A stretch of DNA of 64,000 nucleotides from Sipunculus nudus (lineage: Eukaryota > Annelida > Sipuncula > Golfingiida > Sipunculidae), in assembly GCA_026874595.1 (NCBI GenBank), contig CM049310.1:6140001-6204000 (forward strand). The letters are read 5' to 3'. Within the stretch, counting starts at the first letter, position 1; each line of letters begins with the position of its first letter. A program made the position numbers and the translations under genes. The notes beneath the pieces are model-generated. The model did not search any database. It saw nothing but the letters and a program-made list of their open reading frames with translations, and was not told where the DNA came from. Shown here one piece after another: positions 14,931 through 29,000 of this stretch.

Positions 14931-16900
14931 AACAAGTTTTTACGAGATGCTGATAACATAATTCACCTTTATGAGTAATCCTGGTGACAGGCAAATAAAC
15001 AAACCTACAATGCTGGTGAAAGCAGGATGTATCAGATTCCTATAAATAGAACTTCCCTGATGTATGACTAATTTATTAGTCATTTTCAGTGATGGGCATT
15101 GTACCAGGCTTATAATCAACAGGGATAGTAATAACGCCTTTCCACCTATCTCAGACAGGCAAATATGTGCATTGAAAGGCATTTTTCATCTTGTACCAAT
15201 CTGATGGAAAGGTGAAAACCTAGTTGTTTTCCACATCAGTAGCTGATAGGTAGTAACAAACATGACACAAAATGAAGTATTTATAGGTGGTGTTCCACAG
15301 ACTGCCTATATTATATATTTCCTGTAAAAATGGTCTATAATTTTTTATACTTTGTGGTATTTAGGCCCTCATTTCCTGTATTTTCCTGTTTTTTTTTACT
15401 GTACAATTGTGTTTCTGATATAACAGTGTCTCTATTGACAAATTCAGTTCTTTTTGCAAGCAAGTAGGAGGGCATGTAAGGTGACAGTATCAGGTTTACA
15501 CTGAGGGAAGTGTTACTGAAAGTTGATATGATTGTAGGATGCATCTTTAGCGGAAAGGCAATTTTTTCCGCAGAAAGGCAAACCTGTATTACTGGTAATG
15601 CCTTTCTGTTGGAAAGGTGAAAATTTCAAAGTATTAAGATCCCTGACCATTATATGTAAAAAATGACATTGGTTAAATTGGCTATTGTATTTATTAACTG
15701 TAGGAGTAATTATGGCAGAAACTTGTTCCACAGGCTGTAATGTTCATAATGGCATTATATGTCTATGTAAAAGATATTTATAGTTATTTTTTTAATATCC
15801 TACTCTGTTATTCTTACTTATACATTTTTAATAAAGAATTATTTAAGTCTTAAAGTCTGTATATATATATACAAGGAAAATGCCATGCTTAAAAAAATGT
15901 AATGTGTTTTCTTAAAAGGTTGGTTTTCTTTATTTGTGTAACAATACTCACTTTCAGTTTTCATGATGGCTTTCAGGAATGCAGGTAATGCATGTTTTAT
16001 ATGCAGTGTTTCCGGCACAGGATATTCCAGTGTCTGTTATACATTCCTGTTTACACATTAGACTTCAGATCCAAAACTCTCCACCAAACAGAAATTTTGA
16101 AATCACAATAACACTACATTGGAAGTCCATATTCTGAGGTTATCTCTCTGACTTTTAACAATAATACACTATCCCCACTGAATGGTGATCTTCATCCACA
16201 TTTAGTTTTCCTCATATCTATGGGCCTTTCCTGTACAAGCAATCCTCTCTGTAAGAGTTCATCATCATATGGAGTTTTACCTGTATTTCTCTAAGTTGAA
16301 AGAATGATTATCAGATTCTCTCTTGGAAACACAGTATATATATATATATACACACACACTTTGAAATCATCAATGTGTATAACAATTGTTTGACAGCCCA
16401 TCATGGTGAGTTGTTGTATATAAGTAACTTAAATTGAGTGTCGGAGGCCTTCAGTGCCTTTAAAGGGAATATAGTGCTTTCTGAAATGTTCACTGGCTGA
16501 ACCCAGCTCTTTCACACAGATAGAATGGACCTTACTGGATTTGATCAATGCTGTAAGAACTCATGATATGGGTGTAACTGTGTCCTTTTTGCTGTTTAAT
16601 CTGCCAGAGCAGAGCCATTAGGAGTGGTTGTACCAGCTATGACTCCCAGTGTTATCCAGTATTTGATCTGCTGAAATATCAACAGAAATATCTGTCATTG
16701 GTCAGCCAAGTAATGTAAATGATAAACAAATCTGTGCTTTTAAGTTCTGAGCTTAAACCAAGTCTTTCTTAACTGACCAGATGATGCAATAATGGTTTCA
16801 AGTGTCTGTAGTGTATTTTTGCTAAGTTTCAAGGGTTTGATAATATGACAGTGCTGCCTAATAGGAGAGCTTATATATGCTAGTAGTGTATAGTTTATCC
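14931..16900. other. Non-coding sequence upstream of the first ASAP coding exon
   Basis: No promoter, CpG-rich block or 5'UTR exon could be recognised. Short TA and CA runs lie near 16333-16360. It may be an intron between a 5'UTR exon and the first coding exon. Confidence 0.4.
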
Positions 16901-16917
16901 ATTCTTGCCATTTCTAG

Positions 16918-17063
16918 GGATTGATAACGTCACAATGCCACCCAGCAGACTCTCCGTGGATCAGTTTGTCCATCTGGCATGGGAGGACTACCGATCTCCG
17001 ACAACCTCCAGCTTCACTTCTCACATGAGCAGCTGCAAGGAGACGCTAAATGCCCTGGACGAG
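16918..17063 (+). CDS. ASAP: ASAP exon 1 (first coding exon): start codon and BAR N-terminus
   Basis: The acceptor is TTTCTAG ending at 16917 and the donor is GTGAGT at 17064, phase 0. Bases 16918-16934 are probably 5'UTR and the ATG is at 16935, giving residues 1-43. The segment [12 protein letters not shown] is very close to the vertebrate family sequence. The frame is open from 16918 to the ATG, so an upstream coding exon for an N-terminally extended isoform cannot be excluded. No promoter was recognised upstream. Confidence 0.93.
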
Positions 17064-20000
17064 GTGAGTAGGTCCTCTCAGCCGTTTGTACTCATGGTTT
17101 TTCAGTCATGTTTTACAATACACAGACTTTGTTCTATAACTAGATATAATCCTAGCAGGGCAGTAATGATACATTAGTGATAATATATTTAAATTTTGAA
17201 TCAAATATTGAATTGAAATAAAATCTATAATAGGAAATTAAGTGAAAAGCTGTATTATACATTATACACACTACTACATATATTACACCTTATATTTATA
17301 TTACACTACTGTAATTGAGATTATTTTGAATTTGGTTTTGGGAGTTCATATAATATTTTTGCAGGTTCTGTTTGAAATGTGATTTTGTGTTTATAGGTGA
17401 TGGACCATGACAGGAGTGCTGTACTGAAGATCAAGAAGGCCATCAAGGCAGGATGTAACTCAGGAGAAAGTAAGTTAACAACACATCCTCTCCCTCTGGG
17501 GCTGCCTGTCCCAAGAAATTTAAAATCAGCTATCAGCCTGTGTGGGTGATTGGATATAGATAGAATAAAGACTGGCTGTGAGCAGAAATGTCAATTTTGT
17601 GATTGATCTTCAATAAAATACCTATATTGTAATGACAAAAGAGATTAAAATTTTTGGCAGCAGTGGTTTACCATTTTATAATTCTATTAACTTATCAGGT
17701 ACATTTTAAAAAATAGAATAATTTCCTTTACATAATGGAAAAGTCCACACTTGCACAGATGAGATTTTGGTCCTTAAACCCTGAATTCCTGTCACAAGAT
17801 TACCTACACTTGTTGAGCATGAATAAAAGAGAATGTACAATAATCAGTGTAATTGTAAAGCATTTTTCTGCTATATCAGGCCTTGTTCCAACTGTTTTAA
17901 TTTCAACTTACTTACCCCTATTTGATACAAATTAAACAATTCTGTCATATATAGTTTTGATTTTGATAAATTTGTGATAAATTTTGTATTATACAGTTTT
18001 GACCTTGGTATTGCTGAAGTTTTAAAACTAGAAAATTTGGTATCATCCAGTTCTATAGTATTTTTCTTTTTCAAACCAGAGATATTGTTCTAGATTTTAA
18101 TAGATAATTCCTTCGTCTTTTCTGTTTGTTACAGTGCATGTCCAGAATGAGAACTTGGTGGCAGCAAGCCTGGCAAAGCTAGGGGAGAACGTCATTACAA
18201 GAGAGCATGACCAGAAGCTAGGTAACAGTGCTTTTCCATATTCTTGTTTTGCTGTGCATTTCTGCGTGGTGAAAATATAGCAAATGAAAATGCGGTGTAC
18301 TATTCCCATGGGTGTGATTGCCCCGCAGCGAACACACACATTAGTCTTTTAGCTCAGCTGACTGAAAGTCATCTGAGCCATAGCGATCGCTCTTTGTCTG
18401 CCGTCCGTCTCTCTATCTGTCTGTTGGTCGGTCCGTTAACAGGGCACAAATCATAACTCCTGGATCTAGAATCTTCTAACTTGACATCCAGGGAGTTCCA
18501 TGATACATCTTCTGAAATTAAGTCTCTGTTACCTGTATACTTCGAGTCATTGGGCTCAGAAGTACCCTCCAGAATAATTAAAAATTTGATACAAAACTTC
18601 CAGTTTATGAACAACTAATGCATTCATCACCATTATATATTTGCATTACATTCATCATGATGTCTTTCATCAGTTCCTGCAGTCTGGTAGGGTCAACTGG
18701 ATTTTTTTTCAAATATTTAGGCATATTCTTAATATCATTATTTTTGATACCTTCAAAGATGTGGTTGTCTGTTAACAGGGCACACATCTTAACCATTGCA
18801 CCTAGAATCTTCTCTTTTGACATCCAGGGAGGACTATAAAAAATCTCATTGGAAACCTAAAATTAGGTCTCTGTTACCCATATCCTCCGAGCTATGCTTT
18901 AGTTGAATGGGGATACCACCTTCAAAATTAGGCATTCAGATGATAAAATTCCTTTTGTAAATGTCTTCTTAGTCAGCTGAGTGTCATGACCTCTGTGTCA
19001 CTTGTAAATCCATCAGTACTCGTTTTTGCATTTGCTGCTGCAAACGAGTGGGAACTCTGCTTTCAAATGACATCACATGTGGGGCTTCCCTGTACCCGCG
19101 CTGGTCTTGTGTCTCTGTTCACAAGATCAGGAAGGTCAGGAAAGGCCATCAAGGTTGCGGTACTTATAGAACTTATAAAACAGGGTCTGTATAGATGACC
19201 ACTCGTACCCACAGTAAAAGGATCATGTCTTGACAAGAAATGTGTGGCATGAGTTCCCAACCGGGCTGAATTGTAATCATACTTTGATATACCATTGCTA
19301 TGGAAAGACAAGTAAGAGATGCAAGACTTGATAACATGGAGTGTGTTTGCTGTGTGGCAAACACATACAAAATGCATACATGGAAAAGGACTTGCCTCTT
19401 GGCATACACATGCGATTGCCCTGCAGCATTTTGCTGTTCAAAAACTGCTGCGTAAATGGAAAAGCAGCTTTAGCAAAGGTTCATGCTTTATTAAACTTAA
19501 AATTATGCAATTTTCTGCTTTTCACTTTCATAAACCACACCACCATTTTTCACAGGTGTCCCCCACCCAGGGTGATCATTCTATAGGCTTAACGAGTAAA
19601 CTGTGCCCATAGAATGTATTTCACTCACAACTGATTGTGCCTTTCAGGGTTCCACTCCATTTTGAAATTCCTGTAGCTCAGACTGTCTCAGGGATGTTGG
19701 CATCTTGGGGCTTCCAATCAGATCTACTTTTATTTTGTGCAGACCTTAATTTATGATTAGACATTGTACCAAAGAAAAATGTTTAGCAGGTATACCATTT
19801 CAGTAATAAATTACTGGCCTGTCTGTTTCATGGTATTGACGTTTTGTCAGGGCAATACATGTATATTTTGTTTCCACTGTTTCTGAGTTACATTGTATTC
19901 AAGACTCAGTTTTAGTTTCTTTGAATTAATATATTAGAGAGCATTTTAGTTTCAGTGAATGTATATTTATTTCAGGTCATGCCTTTGGTAAATTCTCCAT

Positions 20001-23000
20001 TGTTACCAAGGAGCTCTCAGGCCTCCTGCAGAATCTGGTGAGTGTCTCTGGTTCTAATCTTGGAAACCATATATACTCAAATACACATATAGCAGCTAAC
20101 CTTTTAAATATGCATCAGTGGCTGTTAATTATTCACCATTAGCACACCTAATATGTTACCATGATTTGTTTCAGTGAACAAACATGGTACATTTATCCAT
20201 GGTGATCCTCTGAGGTCCTTGACCAGATTAAATGTATTTGGCTTTTTGTTTCCAGGGGTTACATATTTGATATATTTGTGAAGGAAAAACAATTACATAA
20301 ATGAAAAGGTCATGAATTAGACACCCCATTAGCACAAGTCAGCATTAACTTCATTGTCATCTAGTGTATATTATCCATGCATATAGTGTCAAAATTTATT
20401 AAAAATACTATCAGTTATTTTATATTATCTAAATTTCCATTTATTGATGTTCCAGTAGATTCTGCTCTTTTCGTTTAATGTGCTCTGTGTAAGTTTGTTT
20501 ATGGTAAGATGGTGAAAATGAAACCCTAAACACTGAAAACTGGTAGGCTTTAAATTTGCAAATAATCACCCAACCACTGTGTTTAACCACTTTCTCACAA
20601 TCCATTCATTTAAGGACATTTTTGATCCTCTGTTGGTCATTTTAGGTATTAAATCTAACTGGTTCTCATTCACCAAATCAGGCATACTGAAATTTAAACT
20701 CAGAAGAGTCATTTTTGACAAAATATGAATAAAATGTATTATCTGTCAAGCATTTAATTTTAGTATATGTGATTCTATTTGCTATAGGTTAGACATTCAC
20801 TTGACTCATGTTGGGCTTTCCTGTCATTGACAGATACAAAGCATGAGGAACATGTTACTGTTCCCACTGGATCTGCTGGTGAAGGGTGATACCAGAGACC
20901 TGAAGAAACCATTTGAGAAGGCCTGCAAGGACTATGAAGCTAAATTGTAAGGAACACAGATACATGCAAACATGCATATTTTTGTGCATGTACACAAACA
21001 GTTTTAAGACTGTGAATCTAAATTGTACAGACACAAATTTGCAAGAGTGGAAATACATGCATATGTTTCACTCAGATATATTGCAAAAAGGGTTACAAAG
21101 ATTACAAGGCTCAAGGAAGGGATACACAAGCACATGTGGATATACACTGACACATTTCAAGAAGATTGGGCAATTATTATATGAATTATTTGTAAGGAAC
21201 ACTTAAGCACACATAGACACATTAATAAACCACACAAGGCTTCAAAGATGAGGGGGTAAATTTTAAGTTTCATACATGATTTTCAAACACCTAATGTTGA
21301 TTCATGTTTATATCGGTAACAAGCCAGCCTCTGTAGTCAACTGGGTTAGATATAATCTACTGATCTGCAATGTTGACATAAATTAAACCATTCTGTGCAA
21401 GACTTTTCATCCATAACCTACATACATATCAGTGATGTCCTTGAATATCAAATTCAGGATTTTATAGCAGCTCATATTCAGCCATTTTCCATTGTATTTA
21501 GAAAACCATAAAGATATATAGGCAGTATAAGATATATGATTAAAATTTTGTGATAACTTGTTCATGCCAGTGGTTAGCATAGTGTCACAGAATTTATGAG
21601 GGAATTTATGTAGAAATTAAAGTGGAATAAGTACTTTTACCAAGTACTGTTACGGGTATAATATTATAATTATTTCATTATCATGAACTTCAGTACGAAG
21701 ATAGAAAGAGAGAAGAAGAAGTTGGCCATGGAGGCAGGCATGATGAGGACAGAAGTCTCAGGAGCTGAGGTCAGTAGTTGTTCCAAGAACAGCCGTTACA
21801 TTACATGCTCTCATTTCCAGAAGTCCTGTGTTGTAAGAACCTGAATGTAGGCCAGATTTTACCATGATACGTGTTCATTAAATACAGGCATTTAACTTAT
21901 TAAGGTGATGATCTGTCTTCAGAAAGTTATCAGCTGTCAGGTAAATTTCAGTTGTTTCATTCTAAATTGTCATTGTTTAGCATTTGAGGAATGGTCATGT
22001 AAACTTGAAATATAGGCTATTCCTTAGGAAAATGGTGACCATTGTTGTTAACTGTATGTTACAGATTGCTGATGAGATGGAAAGGGAAAGACGAATGTTT
22101 CAGTTGCAGATGTGTGAGGTATATCTTTTAATATAATTACATCTTATATATAATTCTGTAAAATTAATATTAATAGACTTTTGTGAAATAATATAGTCAA
22201 GACTTTGTAGTCCATATATGGTCTGATTTTAGACTTAATAATTTTAATTTAAACAAGTTTTCCAGTGAGTCTCATTTTGTTTGAATTAACTTAAAATTTA
22301 ACTATTTGGCAAGTTGAGTCTTAGGAGAAGAATTAAATTAAAGTCAAAGAAATTCCTTTTAATGGGAGAAAAATGTTGCATCTTTGATAAAGAATACATT
22401 TTCAATGTTTTCTCACTAAGTAAGAGTTTTTTTTCAAGAAATCTCTTTTCTATCCAAGTTTAAACATAAATTGATAATTATGCTGTGCCTTTTTGCTTCA
22501 CAGTATATACTAAAAGCCAACGAATACAAAACAAAAAAGGGAGTTGAGCTCCTGCAGCATTTGGTGGAATACTACCAGGCGCAGACCAAGTAAGACATAT
22601 CTCCATTTCTTTTCTCTCCAGTTTTGCTCTTTTATTGCCAGTTTTCAGAATCTATTCTTGATTGTTCCAAAAACCTGAACAAAGAAATACATGTGCCATT
22701 TTCATGCATTACATAATTTTACTGGAAAACACCTATCAAGGCAGTTAGTTTAAGTTAATATCAAAGTCTCATTATTATTCACGATCTTAACAAATTTCTA
22801 TGACAGTTTGTTTGAAACTTGAGAATACTAGTATTTACTTGATTAAATACCAGTTCCTTTAGATCCTGGTTTTTGTTCCTGGAGTAAGTAAAAGAAATGT
22901 CATGTAATTAAAAAAAAATTATCAAACAATTTCTTTGATAATTTGTGCTCTCAAATATTGACTTTGTACAAGTATTGCCTTATGCCATCTGAAAATATAT

Positions 23001-26000
23001 TTTGCAATGTATTTGAATATGTGGCATTAATATTGTTTGGATTCTGTAAAAATAAGTGCTAAAACTTAACAAGAATAATTGCATTTAATGATTGGCCAGT
23101 TTTAGACAGCATCAGGCTGTTAGTGAATGTTAAATGCCATCAGAAGATTATCAGGCAGTATCAGTGCATGGTATATTGTTGTAAAATACTGACTAGAATT
23201 TCACTTTGTTTAAAAAACGACTACTACAGTAGTGAGTTTAAAATTGCATCACTATTTTTTAAAATGATATCTGTCTGAATTTATAGTTATTTCCGAGATG
23301 GTTTGAAGACTATGGAACATTTCAACGCATACATCGAACAGTTGCTGGGTCAACTGAGCCAAGTTAAAACAGTTCAGGAACAAGAGAGACGGGGTGTACA
23401 GAAACTCAGGGATACTCTGAAAACTTCACTCTCTCAGAATAAAGAGGTGAGTTTCTGATTGCTTTATAAGAGTTGAAGCATAACCAGAAATCATTTGATT
23501 GTAAGAGTTTTGACCTAATTTAGTGATTTGACAATGACTATCAGAGCAGAAGATCTCAGATTTGATCATTGCAACCTAAGAAAAAATGGTAAAATTTTGT
23601 AAGAACCTCAGAGATTCACTCTTAACCTCATACCTATATGTTACTTATAACTGCTGCATTATCATCCTTTGCAGGTAAACCTGAAATTCATAAGTAAATG
23701 CATAATTCCTTACAATTCTTATTATTATATTCTTTTTTATTAATATATTCCTAATATTAAGTATTATGGCACCATTCAGTAGACAGTGCCACAGTGGACT
23801 ATAATGTCAGAAAATTTTAAAATTAGTTGATCGTCAATTGTTAAAATCTATATTTGGAAGGTTGCTTTATGCTCTGCGACTTAATTCTTGTCACAGGACT
23901 GCTATACATTTATAGTCATTTGGCCTACAATCTTGTAATACTACATATAGACACCCTTAGAGGAGCCTGAGGAGATCTGCAACCAGTTTTGGCTCACTAC
24001 AATCCCACCACCTGATAAAACAGAGTAGAAATGTTCTTCTGAAACATTCACGTTAAGAAACATTTTTAAAATAAAAACAAAAAACACCAAATCAATTGGT
24101 TCCTTGAAGCAAGTGATATGACTTTAAACACATGGAATGCACTAAATTATCTTGAAGGTTTTAAGGTACCGCTTAGGCAAATCATTTGCAGTCAGTCTGT
24201 GTGTTGAATATTATTTAACCAGATCTCAGACTCACAACAAAACACCATGGTCTTTTGTTAAAAGTCTTTGCTTTTTGATGCCACTCTCAAAGTTTACTTT
24301 GTCTTTGTGTCTTATCCATTTGCTTCACATGGCTATGTGCATTTTTAGCTCAGCTGACTATAAGTCATCTGAGCTATAGTCGTGGTCCATTGTCCGTCGT
24401 CCGTCCGTCTGTCTGTCTGTCCATCCGTCTGTCCGGATGTCCGTCCGTAAGACTGGCACATTTCGACACCATTGGACCTACGAATCTTAAATTCGCCATA
24501 GAGTTAGATGTCCCCAAAATCTCCTACCATGCCGAAAATTGGGTCAATATGACTTCGTTCCTTTGAGATATTAAGGAAAAACCTCAATTTTTTATTAGAA
24601 ATCTATTTTCACACTTCAGGACTGCCTAATATCAAAACCACTCATCTGGTTTTCTTCAGATTTACCACTTTTTAAAAAATCAAGAAATATATTTACTCCC
24701 TTAACAAGAGGATTGCTGAAGCTAGAGATTTTTTGTCAGGGATGTAACATTATTTAATCAAGATTCAATTGAATACCAAAAATTAGTTCTGAATTTTTCA
24801 AATTTTATAAGTTATTAGTATAAATATAAAATTAGTACCTTAAATTTTGCCCAACTTTGACCATGGCACGTTTGTTTCCTGAAAGCACTGTTGATATAAT
24901 TTTCATATTATGCACACATAAGGATTTCATCTTTGTAGTTTAGAAAGCTGAAAGAAATTGGCCAAATATTGTAGCTTTTATTAATGTTTTTATGAGACCA
25001 TGTCAGACCCAGGCTTAAGGTCTAATCATTGTCAAAAATCATGAAAATTACATTTTCCTGAAAAACATCTTTTTTTATAGATGTTTGCTATATCTATCTT
25101 TTCACAAAATCACGTTCCTGGGGTTATATTGTATCAATTAGAAAAATAAGTATTTTAATTCAGATGTCAACCCCACGTGGGGTGCAAACAGGACCAGCTG
25201 TCAGCTTGGCGAGAGTTAGCAGTGTGTAAGTTGCTTATTGGTTAACCATGCGCTCGTGCTATTAGGCAAATGGTTGATTGACAGGCGTGGGGAAGCCGCG
25301 GTCAGTCAGCCGGGAAAGAGCTTATCTTTATTACCGGCACTTACTAATTGGCACTAATTAATACAAACATGTCCCCTCTATACGCCTAACCCAGAAGTAA
25401 ACTGTACATCGTACTCCTCCAGTCGCCGAATAATGTCTATGTCACTGCCCTAAAATATGTTAGTGTCACCCAGTAATGGTCCTGGCACCAAGAATATACA
25501 CAGAAATATGATTTACTGTTATTTCTGTAATATTGACCCTGTTATACACTATAACATTTTCTCCCAGGGTCCATCATTACATCCCCAAAACCATTACTGA
25601 ATACATCGTTTTTTCTTCTATAATATACACTATCTTCAAACTGAACGTCATGGGTCGAAGAAAATAGAGTATAATGAGCGAAGATAAAATTCGCTATTTG
25701 AACGAGAGACAGTCACATACTGCTGATCACAAGGTTCCTGTGTCGTTAGTGGAGGATGTAGATAAATGCCGAGGGTGGTGCAGCAATATGGGACTGCGTT
25801 GCACGAATTTTGTGAGAGGAACGCGGCACCAAGTTACACCACCACGTCGCCTGCTAACAAATTTTGCGAAGTGAACTGCGCCGGAGTCTTAGCTATGACA
25901 GCGATCGGTAAAGGAAGAGCGGCCGCAGCATGATTTAGCGCATATATGACTGGTGTAAATAAATCTAATGAGAGAGTGAGATATTGGTTGCTGCTAGTTA

Positions 26001-29000
26001 TGTAGTGTCTCATATATAATTGTGAGAGGGAGAGACAAGCTGTTAATTGGAATAGGGTATATGGTGGTCTGAATGAGAGCGCAGAGTAAACAGAGTGATC
26101 GTTCTTATCAGTCACTTCACACCTGACGCGTGCCCTGGCGCGGTAGCCCATGAGCTGATTACCGAGGACCGACCCCTCGTACCAGAAAGCTCCGCCTACT
26201 TTAGTTTGACAGTTCTCCAGTTGTCATGATGCCTAATAAAATCCTTTTTTTAACATTGATAAACCATTAAATTTAATTTATATAATAAAACCGATTCTCA
26301 TCCGAACATTTAGTGAAAAAATACAATTGTCACTTGCGCTTATATCCCTGTTTTCCACTCAAAACGAAATTTCCCTTCCCAAACAATTTTTGGCCATTTT
26401 CTCAAAACAGTATTTCAAGAGACTGTATGGTATTCAGAGCGATATTTCTCAAAAACCATCGAATATAGAGTCTTCAAATTTTGCATATAGGAAAATCAAC
26501 AAGTATTCTAAAATGCATTTTTTTCTTTTTCCTATATAGTTTTTAGTGTAGTAGAAATATGTTATTTAAACGAAATAAGTATTGTTAACATCACACATTT
26601 TTTTTTAATTTAAAATTCATTATGAAAAAAAGACAATAAATATAAAACAAAAAAAATGCCTGGAGATATTTGTATGTAGTTTCAAATGATACTATTTTCA
26701 CATACATACCCTGTGCCAATTTTGAGATATATCCAATTAAAAAAAAATAATATTAAATCATTTCAAGTTTTAAATTTTCAAAGTGGACACTGTTACACTT
26801 TTCAAATATATCGCATCTGATAGAGAATATTCTAAGGATTCTAAATATATATACATCACTGTGTCTTATATTATTATTAATATGAATTCTAAAGCTTAAT
26901 TAAAACAAGGTTGTTTGATGATGTTTAGACCTTAATCCAGCCCCTCTTCAGTCACCTGTATGTTGACCTTGTTGACCTTTCATCAGATTATGCATGCTTG
27001 AGCGAAGCAGCCTTGGGCAGCCAGGCAGCTAATGCCCAGCCACAGTAGATCCAGGTGTCCAACCCATCTCATCTAGCAGTTGTTTTGAAAAACAACATGA
27101 CAATAAACAATATATTAATAATTTTGTATTGGTTTTTTATAACAAATTAAAGAAAAATTTATAGAAAAGGAATTTGTTAGTTGATTAGTAACAGAAAATT
27201 AACTTGCAGTTACTGATGATGTAAGAATCTTGTATGGATGGCTAGAATGTCAATGTCAATGTTATTCCAAATAACACCATGCAGTCACCTATGGTATTTT
27301 TCATGGAAATTTTAATGATAAAAAAATAAATCATATTATTCATTACTAATCATAAGGGATCTTATGAAGGAAATTAATGATAGACAAAGATGCAGTTGAT
27401 AATATTAATCTAGATTCCTACTGTGTCTAGTGTGTAGATTGATGTGAAAGTAGTCCAAAGTGAATATATTACACTTATTTTTTTAACATAAATAAAAGCC
27501 ATAAAACCAGGTATTGTGATCAGTATTTGAATTTGTGAATTTTGTATATTCTGGATTCTCAACATCATTGTTTGGCAAAAACTGAATAAAGACTAGACAT
27601 GGTGCGAATGCTTTGCAAATGTATTTGAATACGAATATGAATATGTACTGCATTAAAAAATTTTATTGCATAAGAATGGGAATTCAGGTAAAAATGAAAG
27701 TATTTGAATACCAGTGCAGTTACTTTCAAAATGTATTCATGAATGCATTCATGAATATATTCTATAATATTATTTCAATGATCATTTCAGTTATATTTTA
27801 TTTTTAAAAATCATACGATTTTCTTCTTATTTTTTAAAAATAAAAATTATATTGGCAGAATATTTGTTATTAAATTTTAATAAATAGTTAAACTCTTTTA
27901 TAATATGTGCTGCTTATAAGTTATATGGCCAAGTCAAAATCTGTGTGACAATAGCACTCCATTTGTTAATAAAATAAATGAAATCAATCCTCTTTCCTGT
28001 CTCCAAAGATACCATCAAAATCATACATAAGCTAAACACCAACAACTCATAATAAAGCTTATATTTATTACCACACAAAACAAGCATGTGCCTCTTTGCC
28101 AAATCATATTTTTTATCATATATAACAGCTGAGCGCCTTGACCCATGGGTCCCTTGTTATGCTTGCAGGCTGGTCCTACCACAGGAACGATCTACAACCT
28201 GCACCAGTTACAGGGGAACAAGTTACACGGGAACACAAAGGAAGGGTATCTACTAAAAAAGTCTGAGGGGATGAGGAAGATGTGGCAGAGAAGACGATGC
28301 TCGGTCAAGGAGGGCGGGCTCTTCATCAGACACTCAGATGTGAGTATGCTGGGCCGTTAACTTACTTAGAGAGGACATACCTATACCTGTACCAAAACAG
28401 TAATTATAAGCGGTTGTTTAATGCAACAGTACCTAAATACTCAACCAGATGTCAGCCCCAAGCTTGGGTTCAAATGCAAATGAAATGTATTTGCATTTGA
28501 AAATATTAATTTTCTATTTGAATTTAATTGCTGAGCTACTAGTAACCCTTCATCTGCATTTAGATATGTGTGTAAAAACATTTTAAAAATGTTAATATGA
28601 ATATGTAACATGATGTTTCAGGGATTCAGTAAATTCAAATTTCGGGGATGTGATAATGCACTGTTGCACAGATACAAAGTCAAATAATGTATATTTATAT
28701 GGTAAAAGGTCCCTGTGTGAAGGCCCAGTATTTATATAGAAACAAGTTGAATGGCATCTGGTGGGCACATTGTTTGGAAATAAATTTGATTTAAGACTTG
28801 GAAATAAATTGTATTGGAGAAATTTGATTAAATAATGTACCTTGTATGTAATATACCTTGTAAATAAATTTACCTTTTATGTTATATACCTTGTATGTAA
28901 ATTGACCTTGTATGTTATACACCTTTATGTGATGTACCTTGTATGTATCTTATTTACATATCACGATCAAAGTATTGCCGTATGGTTTATATCATTGGAT

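Noticed and set aside
25164-25223. Possible extra ASAP exon (acceptor TTTTAATTCAG, start ATGTCAACC, donor GTGTAA) between exons 9 and 10
   Set aside because: It lies inside the nested TTAA-bounded insertion, the better donor (GTAAGT at 25226) breaks the frame, and exons 9 and 10 already join to give the complete family sequence.
25674-25874. A 66-residue open frame in the nested insertion
   Set aside because: No motif is recognised and there is no splice or promoter support; GC-richer sequence gives chance open frames.
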